DNA of 64,000 bases from positions 2,108,001-2,172,000 of the forward strand of contig NZ_NEVJ01000003.1 in the NCBI RefSeq assembly GCF_002261425.1, written 5' to 3'. Both the position numbers and the translations under genes were made by a program. Positions 63,191 through 64,000 of this stretch are shown piece after piece (the stretch's first letter is position 1; the number at the start of each line of letters is the position of its first letter). The stretch is from Bordetella genomosp. 9 (GTDB taxonomy: Bacteria; Pseudomonadota; Gammaproteobacteria; Burkholderiales; Burkholderiaceae_B). The notes beneath the pieces are model-generated. The model had not been told where the DNA came from. It ran no database searches and was given only the letters and a program-made list of their open reading frames with translations.

Positions 63191-63416
63191 TGGCGAGGTC
63201 CTTTTGTTGTTGTCGGTACTTGGAGTCCACCTTGTCGCGCTCGGCCTTGTATGCCGATCCTGCGGCTTTGGCGGCCTTCTCGCCGGCCTGAGCCGTCTTC
63301 ACGTCCTGGCGCAGCTGAGTGACCTCCGCGGTGTAGTGGCGGAACATCAGCCCCAGGGCCAGCAGTAGTGCGGCTACAGCCGCGGCCAGGCCCAGGGTAA
63401 GTTTGCTAGGGAGCAC
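63099..63416 (-). CDS. Rz-like inner-membrane spanin
   Basis: A 105-residue protein with one N-terminal membrane helix (LGLAAAVAALLLALGLMF) and a periplasmic coiled coil (VTQLRQDVKTAQAGEKAAKA; KVDSKYRQQQKDLANALEAN). The start is taken as GTG 63416, with GGAG nine bases before it, overlapping the endolysin stop; GTG 63452 is also in frame. Rz1 starts within it. Confidence 0.85.
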   Translation of the reverse strand: MLPSKLTLGLAAAVAALLLALGLMFRHYTAEVTQLRQDVKTAQAGEKAAKAAGSAYKAERDKVDSKYRQQQKDLANALEANRSWADAAVPDAVFDSLFGSTATAR

Positions 63417-63900
63417 AGGTGTAGTCTCCGGTGCGGAACAGCTGGGCCTCACACGCGCGCCGGGCTACCAGCCCACGCAGCACGCGGCCGCCGGCCTGGT
63501 TCCATCTGGGGAACTCGGCGGCTGCGCCAGCGTAGTCGTTCCGGTCCACCTTCTTGGCGATGGTGGAGCGGCAGTAGGCCCCGGTCCCGATGTTGTGCGT
63601 CAGGGATACCAGAGCGTCGAATTCGTATTGAGTCAGGACTGCGTGGGGGCTGCATCGCTGGATGGCAGCAGCCGAGGCGGCAGCGTCAGCTGCTCGCCAG
63701 GATTCGCACATAGCGTCCGTAGCACGCATGCCGCGGCGCACGTCCGGCCCTGTGTGTCCATCGCAGATAGTCGGCACGCGCCAGCCGAGCACGGGGTCCG
63801 GGTAGGCGGTGTAAACACGCTGCTCATAGCTGGTGATGAAGCCGAGCCCCGCCGCGGACGCCGCGAGCAGGCCCACGGCAATCCGCTGGCGGATGCCCAT
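63406..63900 (-). CDS. Phage endolysin (GH24 muramidase, SAR type)
   Basis: A 164-residue lysozyme. The N-terminal weakly hydrophobic, Ala/Gly-rich helix (IAVGLLAASAAGLGFITS) looks like a signal-arrest-release anchor. The E-8aa-D-T triad is present: YEQRVYTAYPD followed by ICDGHTG. The C-terminal half (LTQYEFDALVSLTHNIGTGA; FPRWNQAGGRVLRGLVARR) is standard for GH24. The ATG overlaps the stop of the preceding gene (TAATG). It digests peptidoglycan in the lysis step. Confidence 0.92.
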   Translation of the reverse strand: MGIRQRIAVGLLAASAAGLGFITSYEQRVYTAYPDPVLGWRVPTICDGHTGPDVRRGMRATDAMCESWRAADAAASAAAIQRCSPHAVLTQYEFDALVSLTHNIGTGAYCRSTIAKKVDRNDYAGAAAEFPRWNQAGGRVLRGLVARRACEAQLFRTGDYTCAP

Positions 63901-64000
63901 TACGAGCCTTCGGCGGGAACCAGGGCAGTGCAGGCGTCGGCGCAGGCTTGGAAGAACGCGCCCAGTTGGGCGGCGCGCTCCGGGCCGGCTTCGGACACAC
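63900..64000 (-). CDS. C-terminal end of a phage-region gene (partial)
   Basis: The minus frame is open from the window edge to TAA at 63902-63900, coding about 32 residues that end QACADACTALVPAEGS. The stop overlaps the endolysin ATG. In lysis cassettes this place is often a holin or a small unknown; the visible part is too short to name. Confidence 0.5.
   Translation of the reverse strand, partial: VSEAGPERAAQLGAFFQACADACTALVPAEGS

Overview
The window is GC-rich, densely packed DNA of a betaproteobacterium, most likely Alcaligenaceae (Bordetella/Achromobacter group). Reasons: overall base composition, a Ysc-family type III secretion locus with a HrpL/BtrS-type ECF sigma factor, a Vi-type capsule locus of the kind reported from Achromobacter and Bordetella, and many c-di-GMP and chemotaxis genes. 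The genus call is inference from gene content, not from a marker gene.

Layout. (1) 1-2050: the 3' end of an unrecognised gene, a decayed acyltransferase-3 gene, and a cold-shock gene with its terminator. (2) 2079-16572, all on the minus strand and read right to left: a compact operon tviB-tviD-tviE-vexA-vexB-vexC-vexD-vexE-tviC, followed by a secreted pectate-lyase-like enzyme. It makes, acetylates, polymerises, lipid-tags and exports a Vi-like poly-N-acetylgalactosaminuronate capsule. No tviA is present. The ABC ATPase VexC has lost its Walker A lysine. (3) 16.6-20.6 kb: an AT-rich gap with a frameshifted remnant, a MazG-type pyrophosphohydrolase, tRNA-Lys(CTT), and two overlapping membrane proteins with cysteine-hydrolase-like domains. 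(4) 20.9-32.4 kb: chromosomal signalling and envelope genes: a GGEEF diguanylate cyclase, an AsmA-family protein, an LTA-synthase-like enzyme, a receiver / DHp-like phosphotransfer / EAL operon, a chemoreceptor and a small unknown protein.

(5) 32.6-59.5 kb: a type III secretion island. One long minus operon (48558 to 33508) encodes the tip/filament protein, the translocators and their chaperone, and SctI-J-K-L-N-O-P-Q-R-S-T-U-C. The divergent plus operon encodes SctX-Y-V-D, a YscE-like protein and the needle candidate. An ECF sigma gene lies at one end. Two receiver-AraC regulators, an RcsB-like regulator preceded by a 39-codon ORF, a CesT-type chaperone and a SARP/BTAD-AAA regulator lie at the other. 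I found hrp-box-like promoters (GGAAC, 16 bases, CCAC or one mismatch) before both operons, before the chaperone, before the sigma gene, and overlapping the sctT start. Together they point to one sigma regulon. No gatekeeper (SctW), effector or histidine kinase is visible.

(6) 59.9-64.0 kb: a Crp/Fnr-type regulator, an unrecognised gene, then the 3' two-thirds of a tRNA-Lys(TTT) with its terminator. This is the attachment site of a prophage or integrative element whose integrase and lysis genes (spanin pair, SAR-type endolysin) run off the right edge.
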